Shown: positions 17,157 to 26,368 of the stretch, in pieces
Layout of the letters: each line of letters starts with the position of its first letter
Numbering within the stretch: position 1 is the first letter of the stretch
From: Campylobacter gastrosuis
GTDB lineage: Bacteria; Campylobacterota; Campylobacteria; Campylobacterales; Campylobacteraceae
Direction of reading: 5' to 3'
DNA length: 64,000 bases
Assembly (NCBI RefSeq): GCF_030249845.1
Contig: NZ_JANURM010000007.1
Location: 1 to 64,000, forward strand
Translations under genes and position numbers: made by a program
Notes under the pieces: generated by a model
Told to the model about the DNA's origin: nothing
Databases searched by the model: none
What the model saw: only the letters and a program-made list of their open reading frames with translations

Positions 17157-18458
17157 ATGCAATACGAACAGGGCGTTAGAGAAAATTTTATCCTATCTTA
17201 CATTAAAATCGTAGCGTTGCCATTTGTGCTTTACGCTATGATTTTACTTAGCTTTTTTGGCTTTTTTAGGGTTAGGGTTGGCGTTGATTGCGTTATTCTA
17301 AGCGGTATTATGCTTATTATTGCGATGATTTTTGCCACGCAAAATGCCGATTTTGCCTACTCGTCATTTCTTAAAAAGGCTGATGAGTTTAAGAGCAAGT
17401 TAAAGGAATTTATAGTCGCAAACCTGCTTGAAATTTCTGGCGTAAAAAAGTCAAACGCAAGTTTTGATGAGTTCTTAGACAGCTACACCAAGGATTTAAG
17501 AAACGACAGCCTAGCAAATATCGCCGCTGGTATCTTTGCCACGCTTGGAATTTTAGGCACTTTTATTAGCATTGCCATATCTTTACCAGCATTTAGTGCA
17601 AACGACACGATAGGGCTTGAAAGGGACATTTCAAGGCTTCTTAGTGGCGTAGGCACGGCGTTTTACATCTCAATTTATGGGATAATTTTATCGCTTTGGT
17701 GGGTCTTTTTTGAAAGACTTGGTAGCTCTAAATTTGCAAAATTTATACTTGAACAAAAAATGCTTAGCAAGCAGTTTTTTTGGCAAAAAAACGAGCTAGA
17801 ACAGCGTTTTATGAGTATGACCTCACTGCATTTTGATGATATTAGAAGCGTTTTTGCTAGAATTTCAAACGAGCAGTTTTTTACAAATTTAGACAATGTC
17901 GTGGGCAATAAATTTAAATCCTACTCCGATTTACAAGCCCTAGAACAGCGTATGATAGGCGAAGCACAGATAAAGATTGACCAAAATATCAGGCTTTTAA
18001 ACAAGGCTGGTGCAAAGCAAGATGAGTTTGTCAAAATTCATACCGAAATTTTAAAAGCCGTGCTAAATCTAAACACATCGCTAAAAGAGATGCAAGGCTC
18101 GTTCTCAACCGAATACAACCGCCTAAATGACCTTATGCAAGAGCGTGTTAGTGGCTTTGAAAAGAGCGTAAATAAGTTTGATGCAAACCTAAAAGACCTT
18201 GATTTAAGCCTTAAAAATTTCGCTGTAAAAATCATTGAAGAGCAAAATCAGGCGATGAGTGCCTTTAAAAGCTCGGTCATTGAGGGCGTTGGGGCGTTTA
18301 AAGCTGTTTATGAGCAAGAAAAGACTCCAAGCAAGGCTGACATTGAGCGAGATTTATTGCTAGAAAGCCTTAAAAAAAGCACGACTGAGCTAAACAGCGA
18401 AGTTGAGCGCGTGATGAAAAATATTGAAAATTCAAGCCTGATAGATGAAGTTAAATAG
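17157..18458 (+). CDS. MotA/TolQ/ExbB-like membrane protein with long coiled-coil tail
   Basis: The 433-residue protein has four predicted membrane helices (about 18-37, 42-60, 118-142, 163-186). The last two, with GIFATLGILGTFISI and GVGTAFYISIYG, match the MotA/TolQ/ExbB proton-channel domain. From about 190 to the end it is hydrophilic and heptad-like, a cytoplasmic coiled coil much longer than in TolQ or ExbB. It overlaps the next gene (OmpA-like, one helix) by 14 bases. A MotA-like and an OmpA-like partner suggest an envelope motor or stator-type complex. The pair also occurs after fba in C. jejuni, as I recall. The function is not established. Confidence 0.75.
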   Translation: MQYEQGVRENFILSYIKIVALPFVLYAMILLSFFGFFRVRVGVDCVILSGIMLIIAMIFATQNADFAYSSFLKKADEFKSKLKEFIVANLLEISGVKKSNASFDEFLDSYTKDLRNDSLANIAAGIFATLGILGTFISIAISLPAFSANDTIGLERDISRLLSGVGTAFYISIYGIILSLWWVFFERLGSSKFAKFILEQKMLSKQFFWQKNELEQRFMSMTSLHFDDIRSVFARISNEQFFTNLDNVVGNKFKSYSDLQALEQRMIGEAQIKIDQNIRLLNKAGAKQDEFVKIHTEILKAVLNLNTSLKEMQGSFSTEYNRLNDLMQERVSGFEKSVNKFDANLKDLDLSLKNFAVKIIEEQNQAMSAFKSSVIEGVGAFKAVYEQEKTPSKADIERDLLLESLKKSTTELNSEVERVMKNIENSSLIDEVK

Positions 18459-19407
18459 TAGCGTAGAAAGGACATTTTGGCTCTCAAATTTAGCCGTTGT
18501 TCTCGGTTTAGCCTTTGTGTTTTTACTCGTTTTTTCAGCCGTTATCTTAAAGTATGAAATGGCTCAAAACGCCCTTGAAAAAAAGGAGCAAAAAACACTA
18601 AATGCGATCTCAAATTTAAAAGATGAAGAGGGCAAAAACCTAAGCCCAGAGCGACTAAATCGCATTTTAAAAAACGAGCTAGTTACACTAAATAACAAAA
18701 ATTTAGAGCTAAAAAACGCAAACTTAAAACTGCAAGATGAGCTAACCGCCCTAAAATCCGTGCCAGTTGATGATAAAAGTGGCGAGATAAACGCCCTAAA
18801 AAGCGAAAATTCACGCCTAAATTTAGAAATTTCACAGCTTAATGAGAGTGTAAAAAATCTAAACGAAGAGATAAAAACGCTTAAAGATGTCGCGATCTCA
18901 GAGCCAAAAATCATCGTAAAAAACAGCACTCAAACAAAAGAGAAGCTTATAAAAATTCTAAAAACAAAACTGAACAGCAAGGCAAAAATCAACGATGAAA
19001 CAGGCACACTAACCCTTCAAACCTCTGAAATTTTTCAAAAAAGCAGAGCCGAGATAAAAAAGGAGTCCAAAGCCGAGCTTGAAGAGCTTTTAAGGTCGTA
19101 TTTTCAGGTGCTTTTAGGCGATGATGAGCTTTCAAAAATGATAGATAAGATCACAATTGAGGGCTTTACTGATAGCGGTGGTAGTTATTTAAGAAACTTA
19201 GAACTCTCACAAGGCAGAGCTTATGAGGTGCAAAAACTCGCCTTAAATAGCTACAAAAGTGAGCGACTTGATAGTATTTTACTAGCTTATGGCAGGGGCT
19301 ATAACAGCCCAATTTTTAAAAACGGCACCGAGGATAAAGAGGCGTCAAGACGCATTGAGATTAACTTTTTTCTAAACGAACCGCTTACAAAACTCACTGC
19401 AAAATGA
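18445..19407 (+). CDS. OmpA-family protein with one membrane helix (partner of the MotA-like protein)
   Basis: A 320-residue inner-membrane-anchored protein: helix at about 10-36, strong coiled coil at about 38-155, and an OmpA-like peptidoglycan-binding domain at about 190-315 with the motif TDSGGSYLRNLELSQGRA and the end RRIEINFF. This is the MotB layout, but the helix (FWLSNLAVVLGLAFVFLLVF) has no Asp, the residue that carries protons in MotB. It is therefore unlikely to be an ordinary flagellar stator unit. It overlaps its MotA-like partner and also the PLP enzyme downstream. Confidence 0.75.
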   Translation: MKLNSSVERTFWLSNLAVVLGLAFVFLLVFSAVILKYEMAQNALEKKEQKTLNAISNLKDEEGKNLSPERLNRILKNELVTLNNKNLELKNANLKLQDELTALKSVPVDDKSGEINALKSENSRLNLEISQLNESVKNLNEEIKTLKDVAISEPKIIVKNSTQTKEKLIKILKTKLNSKAKINDETGTLTLQTSEIFQKSRAEIKKESKAELEELLRSYFQVLLGDDELSKMIDKITIEGFTDSGGSYLRNLELSQGRAYEVQKLALNSYKSERLDSILLAYGRGYNSPIFKNGTEDKEASRRIEINFFLNEPLTKLTAK

Positions 19408-20252
19408 TAGAGAAATTCATCTTTAAGGATCAAGAATTTTTTATCCTTAGAGATGATCTTTTAGGCGTTTTTAATGGCAATAAAGCACGAAAATTAGCCT
19501 ACTTTTTAAACGCCGATTTTAGCGATTTTTCAGGCATTATCTCGCACGGGTCTAGCCAGTCAAACGCTATGCAAGCACTTAGCGTTTTTGCAAAACTAAA
19601 AGGACTAAAATTTCACTACGTTATCTCACATTTAAACTCAAATTTAGCACAAAATCCAGTCGGTAATTTTAATAACGCCTTGCAAAATGGTATGATTTTA
19701 CATATCGCACAAAACCGCCAAGAATTTGCAAAAAACCTTGCAAAAACGCAAAATTTATTTTTCATAAACGAGGGCGTAAGCCAAAATGAAGCGGAGTTTG
19801 GCTTTAAAGAACAAGCAAATGAAATTAAAAATTACGCAAAAAAACACGGACTAGTTTTTGACATTTTCTTGCCAAGTGGCACTGGCACCAGTGCTACATT
19901 TTTATCAAAAAACATAGATTTTAACGTCCTAACCTGCCCTTGTGTCGGCGATGAGGGCTATTTAAGAGAGCAAATTTTAGCCCTTGATAAAGGCTCAAAA
20001 GTAAAAATTTTAACCCCACCAAAAAAATACCACTTTGGCGATTTAAAATTGGAGCTTTTTAAGATTTGGAGCGAGTTAAAAACTAAGAGCAAAATTGAGT
20101 TTGACCTGATTTATGACCCAGTCGGATTTCTCACGATTTTTGCGAATTTAAACGCATTTAAAAACAAAATTTTGTATATTCATCAAGGCGGAATTCTTGG
20201 CAATGTAAGCCAAAAATTAAGATACGAACGAAAATTTAAAGGACAGATATGA
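19404..20252 (+). CDS. PLP-dependent enzyme, ACC deaminase / D-cysteine desulfhydrase family
   Basis: The 282-residue protein has the fold-type II PLP signature GNKARKLAYF (about 25-34), whose lysine would hold the cofactor, the phosphate/substrate loop SHGSSQSNAM (about 48-57) and the glycine-rich PSGTGTSATF (about 157-166). The family includes 1-aminocyclopropane-1-carboxylate deaminase and D-cysteine desulfhydrase; in bacteria like this a D-cysteine or related amino acid role is more likely than ACC. It is slightly short for the family (about 330). It overlaps the OmpA-like gene and hisD by 4 bases each. The substrate is not known. Confidence 0.75.
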   Translation: MIEKFIFKDQEFFILRDDLLGVFNGNKARKLAYFLNADFSDFSGIISHGSSQSNAMQALSVFAKLKGLKFHYVISHLNSNLAQNPVGNFNNALQNGMILHIAQNRQEFAKNLAKTQNLFFINEGVSQNEAEFGFKEQANEIKNYAKKHGLVFDIFLPSGTGTSATFLSKNIDFNVLTCPCVGDEGYLREQILALDKGSKVKILTPPKKYHFGDLKLELFKIWSELKTKSKIEFDLIYDPVGFLTIFANLNAFKNKILYIHQGGILGNVSQKLRYERKFKGQI

Positions 20253-21544
20253 GAATTTTAAACCAAAATGATGAGAATTTTAAAGCCGAGTTTAGTAAGC
20301 TAACGCACCGCTCGGATATGGATATGAGCGAGGTTACGCCACTTGTGCTAAGCATTATAAACGAGGTAAAACATAACAAAAACGAGGCGTTAATCTCGCA
20401 AATTTCAAGGTTTGATAAATGGGAGCCAAAGTCAGCAAGTGAGCTTGAAATTTCACAAAACGAGATGAAAAACGCCTACGAAAATTTAGAGAGCTCACTA
20501 AAAGACGCCCTAAATTTAGCATTTAAACGCATTAAAAACTACCACGAGCTAAACGCCCCAAAAACTTGGCTTAGCACCGATGAATTAGGCAACACTCTTG
20601 GTGCAAAATTCACGCCAGTTGATAGAGCTGGGCTTTACATACCGGGCGGTAAGGCGGCGTATCCTAGCTCGCTTTTGATGAATGCCGTGCCTGCAATCGT
20701 GGCAAATGTCGGCGAAATCGTCGTTTGCACACCAGCTGTTGGCGGAGCGGTAAATGCCTTGCTCTTAGCAGCAATGCACCTTTGTGGCATTAAAAAAGCC
20801 TACAAAATCGGCGGCGCTAGTGCCATTGGTGCTATGGCATACGGCACGCAAACAATCCCAAAAGTAGATGTAATCACAGGCCCCGGCAATATCTACGTAG
20901 CCACCGCTAAAAAGCTCGTTTTTGGCGATGTAAATATTGATATGATAGCAGGGCCAAGCGAGATAGGCATCATCGCTGATGAGAGTGCAAACGCCCGCCA
21001 CATCGCCATTGACCTGCTTTCACAAGCCGAGCACGATGAGCTAGCAAGTAGTTTTTTAATCACGCCAAGCCAAAATTTTGCAAAAAGCGTCGCTAGTTTT
21101 GTGCAATCCGAGCTACAAACCCTGCCACGCTCACAAATCGCAAGTCAAAGCATAAAAAACAAAGGTGCGATAATCGTGGCTAAAAATTTAGATGAGTGCG
21201 TTAGTTTGATGAATGATTTGGCTGTTGAACACCTTGAGCTAGCCTTTGATGACGCGCAAAACTACGTGCAAAAAATCAAACACGCAGGGGCGATTTTCAT
21301 CGGGCACTACACACCAGAGGCTATGGGCGATTATTTAGCTGGACCAAACCACACCCTGCCAACTGGCGGGAGTGCGAAATTTTACTCGCCACTCGGGGTT
21401 GAAAATTTTATGAAAAAAAGCTCAATAATCGGCTTAACTCAAAGCGGATTTAACGCCCTTGCAGACGCCTGTGTCGCACTAGCAAACGCCGAAGGTCTCC
21501 ACGCCCACGCAAGATCAGTAACCGCAAGAGTAAATAAAGCTTAA
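20249..21544 (+). CDS. hisD: Histidinol dehydrogenase
   Basis: Catalyses the last two steps of histidine synthesis, oxidising histidinol to histidine with two NAD. The 431-residue protein has all family landmarks: PGGKAAYPSSLLMN (about 131-144), the GPGNIYVATAKKLVFG segment (about 211-226), the zinc/catalytic region SQAEHDE, VEHLEL, and the end HARSVTARV. Length equals the family norm. It sits apart from other his genes, as in most Campylobacter, and overlaps the preceding PLP enzyme gene by 4 bases (ATGA). Confidence 0.97.
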   Translation: MRILNQNDENFKAEFSKLTHRSDMDMSEVTPLVLSIINEVKHNKNEALISQISRFDKWEPKSASELEISQNEMKNAYENLESSLKDALNLAFKRIKNYHELNAPKTWLSTDELGNTLGAKFTPVDRAGLYIPGGKAAYPSSLLMNAVPAIVANVGEIVVCTPAVGGAVNALLLAAMHLCGIKKAYKIGGASAIGAMAYGTQTIPKVDVITGPGNIYVATAKKLVFGDVNIDMIAGPSEIGIIADESANARHIAIDLLSQAEHDELASSFLITPSQNFAKSVASFVQSELQTLPRSQIASQSIKNKGAIIVAKNLDECVSLMNDLAVEHLELAFDDAQNYVQKIKHAGAIFIGHYTPEAMGDYLAGPNHTLPTGGSAKFYSPLGVENFMKKSSIIGLTQSGFNALADACVALANAEGLHAHARSVTARVNKA

Positions 21545-21594
21545 ATTTATAAAATTTAGAGTAGTATAACAAAAACCTCAAAAAAGGAGTTAAG

Positions 21595-22359
21595 ATGAAG
21601 GTAAATTCAGTATCAACTCAGCAGTATTTAGACAACGCTCAAAAGGCGAAAACTGCACAAGATAAGGCACTGCAAAATATCTCAGCAACAAGGGCGTTAA
21701 GTGGGACAGATAGTGCAAATTTGGTAATTGCTGATAGCCTTTTAAGCCAAGCAAACACGATAAATCAAGGCATTTCAAACGCAAATGACGCAATCGGTAT
21801 GCTAGGCATAGCCGACAGCACTCTTTCAAATTTAACACAGAGTGCAGATAGACTAAACGAGCTATCCGTAGCAATGAATAATCCGATTTTAAGCAATCGT
21901 GAGCGAAGTATAATACAAAACGAGGCTAGTGCATTAACCGACTCAATGAAGCAAAGCCTTTCAAATGCGAGCTTTAACGGCAAAAATGTCTTTGGTGGCA
22001 ATATGGAATTTCAAACTGGCAACGGCGTTGAGAGCATAAATCTAAGCCAAAATGCGATTCGTGGCGGTATTGAGAGCCTAAATGTAAATGACCAAAGTAG
22101 CATTGAGAGCTTTATCTCAAATGTAAATTCAATGCGTTCTGATATTGGCTCAGCACAAAACGGCATTTTAGCAGGGATTAATAGCTCGTTAGAGCAACAC
22201 GTGGCTTTAATGTCAAGCGAAAACAACCTGCAAAATAACGATATGGCACTAAATATCAACAACCAAAAGCAAAATCAAACCCTGCTAAACGCAGCCATTT
22301 TAGCACAAGCACACAACACAGAAAATCTCAAAAATCAAATGGATAGGCTTCTAGCCTAA
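21595..22359 (+). CDS. flaC: Short flagellin-like protein, FlaC type
   Basis: The 254-residue protein has the flagellin N-terminal D0/D1 helices (about 20-140: ALQNISATRALSGTDSAN, ANDAIGMLGIADSTL, NEASALTDSMKQSL, FNGKNVF) and a flagellin C-terminus (about 195-254), but no variable central domain. This equals the C. jejuni FlaC (about 249 residues), a secreted flagellin that uses the flagellar export apparatus and can affect host interaction. A GGAG ribosome site and a TATAAC -10-like box (about 21566) precede it. A clear terminator follows. Confidence 0.88.
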   Translation: MKVNSVSTQQYLDNAQKAKTAQDKALQNISATRALSGTDSANLVIADSLLSQANTINQGISNANDAIGMLGIADSTLSNLTQSADRLNELSVAMNNPILSNRERSIIQNEASALTDSMKQSLSNASFNGKNVFGGNMEFQTGNGVESINLSQNAIRGGIESLNVNDQSSIESFISNVNSMRSDIGSAQNGILAGINSSLEQHVALMSSENNLQNNDMALNINNQKQNQTLLNAAILAQAHNTENLKNQMDRLLA

Positions 22360-22360
22360 A

Positions 22361-22389
22361 ATTTTGCCGTGTTTTAAGCACGGCAAAAT
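22361..22389 (+). terminator. Terminator after flaC
   Basis: An 11-bp perfect stem (ATTTTGCCGTG / CACGGCAAAAT) with a seven-base loop begins two bases after the flaC stop codon. Strong termination signal, probably active in both directions. Confidence 0.8.
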
Positions 22390-22697
22390 CTCATTTTACA
22401 CAAATTTTATCCTTATAAATAACCTTATTAAACGAGCCTACAAGATAAGCAAAAGTGATATTAAAAGGTTTGTAATTACGACTTACACAAAAAATTTTTG
22501 GCTTATAAAAATAAAAGCCCCAATATCTTTTTGCTTCTTAAAACATAAATTTATGGCTAAAAATGAGTTTTTGTGGTGCAGTTTTGCAAGACGCTTAACA
22601 GCAATGCAAGGCAAATGTTTAAAATTCACACAGCAAACACAAAGCTGTCAATAGCCAAAATCACAGCCTACACAAAGATTTATTGGCTTAGCAAAAA
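22390..22697. other. Gene-free stretch between convergent flaC and the GGDEF-EAL gene
   Basis: About 300 bases with no convincing gene. A 96-codon plus-strand frame spans it but has no ribosome site, crosses the flaC terminator and matches nothing I recognise. A small hairpin (GGCTT/AAGCC near 22500-22522) followed on the minus strand by A/T runs might end the GGDEF-EAL transcript. Confidence 0.4.
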
Positions 22698-25397
22698 TCA
22701 CTCGCCACCGATTGGCTTTGGTTTGTCAAAATAAAAGCCCTGAGAAGCATCTATGCCGATATCTTTTACCGCTTGTGAAACGTCATCAGAATGCACAAAT
22801 TCAGCAACCGTTTTTATCCCCAAACGCCTTGAAAAATCAACCATCAGCTCAACAATTCGCCTGCTCTCATCATCTTTGTCAATATTTTTTATCATTGAGC
22901 CGTCAATCTTGACAAAGTCCGCCTTAATGCGAAGCAAATGCTCAAAATTTGCATAGCCAGTGCCAAAGTCATCAATTGCGATTTTACAACCATATTTTCG
23001 CATTTTTTCAATAAATTCATTGACCTTTTCAAAGTTATTTATGCTCTCGTCCTCTAAAATTTCAAGCGTCAAACGCTTGCCAATGCCCGGATATTTAATC
23101 AAATTAAGCTCTAAATAATCAACGAGTTTGCTTGATAAAATATCATCAATGGCTAAATTTATACTAAAATCCTGCTCGTTGGTGAAAAAATACTTAAACG
23201 AGGTTTCTATCACGATTTTTGTTAGCTCCTGATAGAGATTTGAGCGTTTTGCCACACGCAAGAAGTCAAGCGGCGGTATGACATTATTTTTCTCATCAAT
23301 CATTCTTACAAGGCACTCATATTTTATTGTTTTTTTGCTCTCATTATCAACAATGCCTTGCTTATAAAGCACGATTCTATCATCATCTATGGCTTTTTTC
23401 AGGCTTTGAGTTAGGTTTATCGTGTGAAGTAAGCCGTCCTTCTCATCATCAAAAACCACCACGCTTTGTTTATTTGTCTTAGCATAATCCTTTGCAATTT
23501 CAGTCGTAATAAACTGCTTAACATCAGATGAAATGCCAAAAACTAGCGAAATGTTAAATTTATTATCATCAATTATTAGCGGATTTTCTTCAAAATTTTC
23601 AACCACGAAGCGACAAAAATCTGAAAATTTCGTGATACTCCAAAATTTCTTAACCGCAATAATTGCAAAGCTGTCGTTTGTGAGCTTAAATAACTCTAAA
23701 TTTTTGCCCTCAATTAGCTCTAAAAGCCTGTTGCTAACGCCAAGCAAGACCCTATCGCCCACGCCAAAGCCGTAATATTCGTTAATCTGCTTAAACCTTA
23801 AAATATCAAGGTTGGCTACAAAGCCGTATTTATCGTCATTTGAGAGCTTGTCAATCAAGGCTTGTCTATTTTGTAGGCTAGTTAGCGGGTCGCTTAAATG
23901 CTTATCAAGCATCTCTTGCTGGATAATAAACGGCGTGATATCATAGCCAATGAGTAAATACTCGCTAATGTCGCTACGCTCGGTTAAAATCGGCAAAATG
24001 CTAACCTTAGCATAGCAGACATCGCCGTCTTTTTTATGCATTTTTATCACGCCCTGCCAGAGATTTATATCAAGCGAAATTTCATCAAAAATCAGCTCGT
24101 TAAAGCTCATTGAGCTAATCTCTGACCTTTGATATTTTAGGGTTTTACAAGCCATATTGTTTGCAAAAATGAGCGTTTTTTCTTTGCTAAACCTTAAAAC
24201 CATAGCTATCTCATCAACGGCATTTGAATAGTTTTTAAATAGCAAAAGCTCGTTTGTGTTGTGATTTTTCTCTTTTATTAGCTTTTCAAGTAGGGCATTA
24301 ATCTCATCTGAAAAGCTTACAAATTCTATAAAATCAAAGCTATCCTTTGGGATATATCTGCTCTCGGCGGCGACTAAATTTAAAAAATGCGTGAAATTTG
24401 TAAAATTTCGCTTGATTTTTTGAATAATAAAAAAACAGGCAAGAAGTGCCATAATAACGATAGTAAATAGGCAAAAAATTGAGATTGTAACCTTTGAAAT
24501 AAGCTCTGATAACGCCCTTTCTTGCTGGTCGCTAGCTACGATATCGGCATTGCTAATGTCAGCACTCACGCCAAAAACTAGGTTGTAGCCGATATTTTTT
24601 ACAAAAATCATTTGCCTTGACTCGCTGTCTGAGCGGTCTTGGATATAAAAGCCCTCTTTTTGTGGGGTTTGAGCGATTTTAATTGCACTAAGATATGCCT
24701 GTGAGAGCTTTTTGTTTAGGGCTGAAATTTTCTGATTTTGCACTTTGATTTTGTTTGAAACGAGCAAAACGCCGTCTTTTGAGTCAATCAAAAATAGATT
24801 TTTATTTGGCAAAATGCTAATTATGCCTAGAAATTTCTCCCTTACTTCGTTTGTAAGCTGGATATCGTGAAAGCCATAAATGGCGATGACATCAAGGTCT
24901 TGGTAGAATTTTGCCACGTAAAAGACATCATCAACCTGCGTGATATCTTTGTGATTTGAGAATAAATTTACAAATATTGAATCAATAATTTGTCCGTTAA
25001 GCTCGCCTTTTAACGACTTTTTATCTGTGCTAAATAGATATAAATTTTCATCTTTATTTAGCATTTTTTTATCATCAATGGCTAAAAAATCATCAAGCGT
25101 TTTTGCGTTTTTGGTGATAAAATCAAAGCGGTAATTTAAGAAATTTATCGTATCTTGCTTAACTGGTGAGCTTATTGAAACTACGGAGTTATAAGCCTTG
25201 TAAAGCTCATCTTTAATCGCTCGTTTTTGCTCTTGGATATAGCTGTCATCGGCTTTTAGCGTGTCTGCTTTAAAGGTATTATGGACACTAAAAATGTTAA
25301 AAATTTCAAGCAAAATCAATGAAAAAAGCGAAACCAAAGCTATGGCAAGTGCTATGTATTTTATGATTGATTTTCTATTTTTTTCGCTAGAATTCAA
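22698..25397 (-). CDS. Membrane-bound PAS-GGDEF-EAL protein, probable c-di-GMP phosphodiesterase
   Basis: An 899-residue signalling protein. It has two membrane helices (about 13-35 and 293-319) that frame a periplasmic sensor of about 260 residues, a PAS-like domain (about 395-495), a GGDEF domain (about 500-650) and an EAL domain (about 660-899). The GGDEF catalytic signature is replaced by TNDSF, so cyclase activity is unlikely. The EAL domain keeps metal and catalytic motifs (YECLVRM, IDDFGTGYANF, KIDGSMI, AEFVHS), so it probably degrades cyclic di-GMP, perhaps modulated by the dead GGDEF domain. It lies alone, convergent with flaC and upstream of rnhB on the other side. Confidence 0.87.
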   Translation of the reverse strand: MNSSEKNRKSIIKYIALAIALVSLFSLILLEIFNIFSVHNTFKADTLKADDSYIQEQKRAIKDELYKAYNSVVSISSPVKQDTINFLNYRFDFITKNAKTLDDFLAIDDKKMLNKDENLYLFSTDKKSLKGELNGQIIDSIFVNLFSNHKDITQVDDVFYVAKFYQDLDVIAIYGFHDIQLTNEVREKFLGIISILPNKNLFLIDSKDGVLLVSNKIKVQNQKISALNKKLSQAYLSAIKIAQTPQKEGFYIQDRSDSESRQMIFVKNIGYNLVFGVSADISNADIVASDQQERALSELISKVTISIFCLFTIVIMALLACFFIIQKIKRNFTNFTHFLNLVAAESRYIPKDSFDFIEFVSFSDEINALLEKLIKEKNHNTNELLLFKNYSNAVDEIAMVLRFSKEKTLIFANNMACKTLKYQRSEISSMSFNELIFDEISLDINLWQGVIKMHKKDGDVCYAKVSILPILTERSDISEYLLIGYDITPFIIQQEMLDKHLSDPLTSLQNRQALIDKLSNDDKYGFVANLDILRFKQINEYYGFGVGDRVLLGVSNRLLELIEGKNLELFKLTNDSFAIIAVKKFWSITKFSDFCRFVVENFEENPLIIDDNKFNISLVFGISSDVKQFITTEIAKDYAKTNKQSVVVFDDEKDGLLHTINLTQSLKKAIDDDRIVLYKQGIVDNESKKTIKYECLVRMIDEKNNVIPPLDFLRVAKRSNLYQELTKIVIETSFKYFFTNEQDFSINLAIDDILSSKLVDYLELNLIKYPGIGKRLTLEILEDESINNFEKVNEFIEKMRKYGCKIAIDDFGTGYANFEHLLRIKADFVKIDGSMIKNIDKDDESRRIVELMVDFSRRLGIKTVAEFVHSDDVSQAVKDIGIDASQGFYFDKPKPIGGE

Positions 25398-25469
25398 GGC
25401 AATACCTCATTAAAATTATATTTTAGTAACATTTTTAAAATTTTAACTCTAATTATACTATATCTTTGC

Positions 25470-26018
25470 TTAAAAAATCAATTTTGGTTCATTTTTTATC
25501 TTAAAACTAGCTCTGCTTAAATCACACAATCCATAAATTTCTAGGGCTTTTAAATGCTCTTTTGTGCCATAGCCCTTGTGCTTTTTAAAGCCATATTGTG
25601 GATAATGGCTATCAAAAAGGCTCATTAATCTATCGCGACTAACCTTGGCTAAAATACTAGCGGCTGAAACCTCTTTAATTTTGGCATCTGCTTTGATGAT
25701 TGTTTTTATATCAGTGCCGTAATTTATATTGCCGTCAAAGATAAGCTCGTAGCCGTTAAAATAGCGTTTAAATGCGTTTAATCCGCTATTTAAACACCAG
25801 CTTAGCCCGAGCGTGTCAATTTGCGTGTTTGAAAAATAGACAATTAAAAATTTTGAACTCTTACAAAGCTCATTAAAAACTCTCTCTCGTTTTAGTGGCG
25901 TGAGCTTTTTTGAGTCATCAAGCCCTGAAATTTGGGCGTCTAAAACACAAGCCGCCATAACTAATGGCCCAGCTAATGCCCCACGCCCAGCCTCGTCAAT
26001 GCCACAAATTTTACCCAT
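25470..26018 (-). CDS. rnhB: Ribonuclease HII
   Basis: Removes RNA primers and single ribonucleotides from DNA. The 182-residue protein starts CGIDEAGRG, the RNase HII signature with catalytic Asp8 and Glu9; further landmarks are [28 protein letters not shown] (with catalytic Asp) and [15 protein letters not shown]. Slightly short for the family (about 200). The start abuts panD: its ATG shares a base with the panD stop. Upstream genes panD and murE are transcribed in the same direction. Confidence 0.96.
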   Translation of the reverse strand: MGKICGIDEAGRGALAGPLVMAACVLDAQISGLDDSKKLTPLKRERVFNELCKSSKFLIVYFSNTQIDTLGLSWCLNSGLNAFKRYFNGYELIFDGNINYGTDIKTIIKADAKIKEVSAASILAKVSRDRLMSLFDSHYPQYGFKKHKGYGTKEHLKALEIYGLCDLSRASFKIKNEPKLIF

Positions 26019-26365
26019 TAATCTTTGATGATTTCGTTTTTAGAATTTACCTGCACGATTGTTGGCTTAAACTCACGTGCTTTTTTTGGCTTCATTGTTG
26101 CGTAGGCTGCGATAATTACGATATCGCCAACGCAAACCTTTCTAGCAGCAGCACCATTTAGGCAAATTTCGCCCTTTTTGCCCTTGATTACGTATGTGCT
26201 AAATCTCTCGCCGTTGTTGATGTTTAAAATATCAACCTTTTGCCACTCGCAAAGGTTTGCAGCCTTTATTAGCTCATCATCAATGCTAATTGAGCCGACA
26301 TAGTTTAGGTTTGCGTCAGTTACGACTGCGCGGTGAATTTTGCTTGAAAGTAGCTCTATTTTCAT
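26018..26365 (-). CDS. panD: Aspartate 1-decarboxylase
   Basis: Makes beta-alanine for pantothenate and coenzyme A. The 115-residue pro-protein self-cleaves between Gly24 and Ser25 (YVGSISID), giving the pyruvoyl group; the [11 protein letters not shown] and [19 protein letters not shown] segments are typical. It lies 3 bases after murE and shares one base with rnhB, so the genes are co-transcribed. Confidence 0.97.
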   Translation of the reverse strand: MKIELLSSKIHRAVVTDANLNYVGSISIDDELIKAANLCEWQKVDILNINNGERFSTYVIKGKKGEICLNGAAARKVCVGDIVIIAAYATMKPKKAREFKPTIVQVNSKNEIIKD

Positions 26366-26368
26366 TTT

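Noticed and set aside
17157-19407. Zorya anti-phage defence system
   Set aside because: Only the two membrane components have counterparts; zorC/zorD-like genes are missing, the neighbours (fba, hisD) are housekeeping, and the pair appears to be conserved with fba in Campylobacter.
22364-22654. 96-residue frame after flaC
   Set aside because: It crosses the flaC terminator, has no ribosome site and no recognisable similarity.
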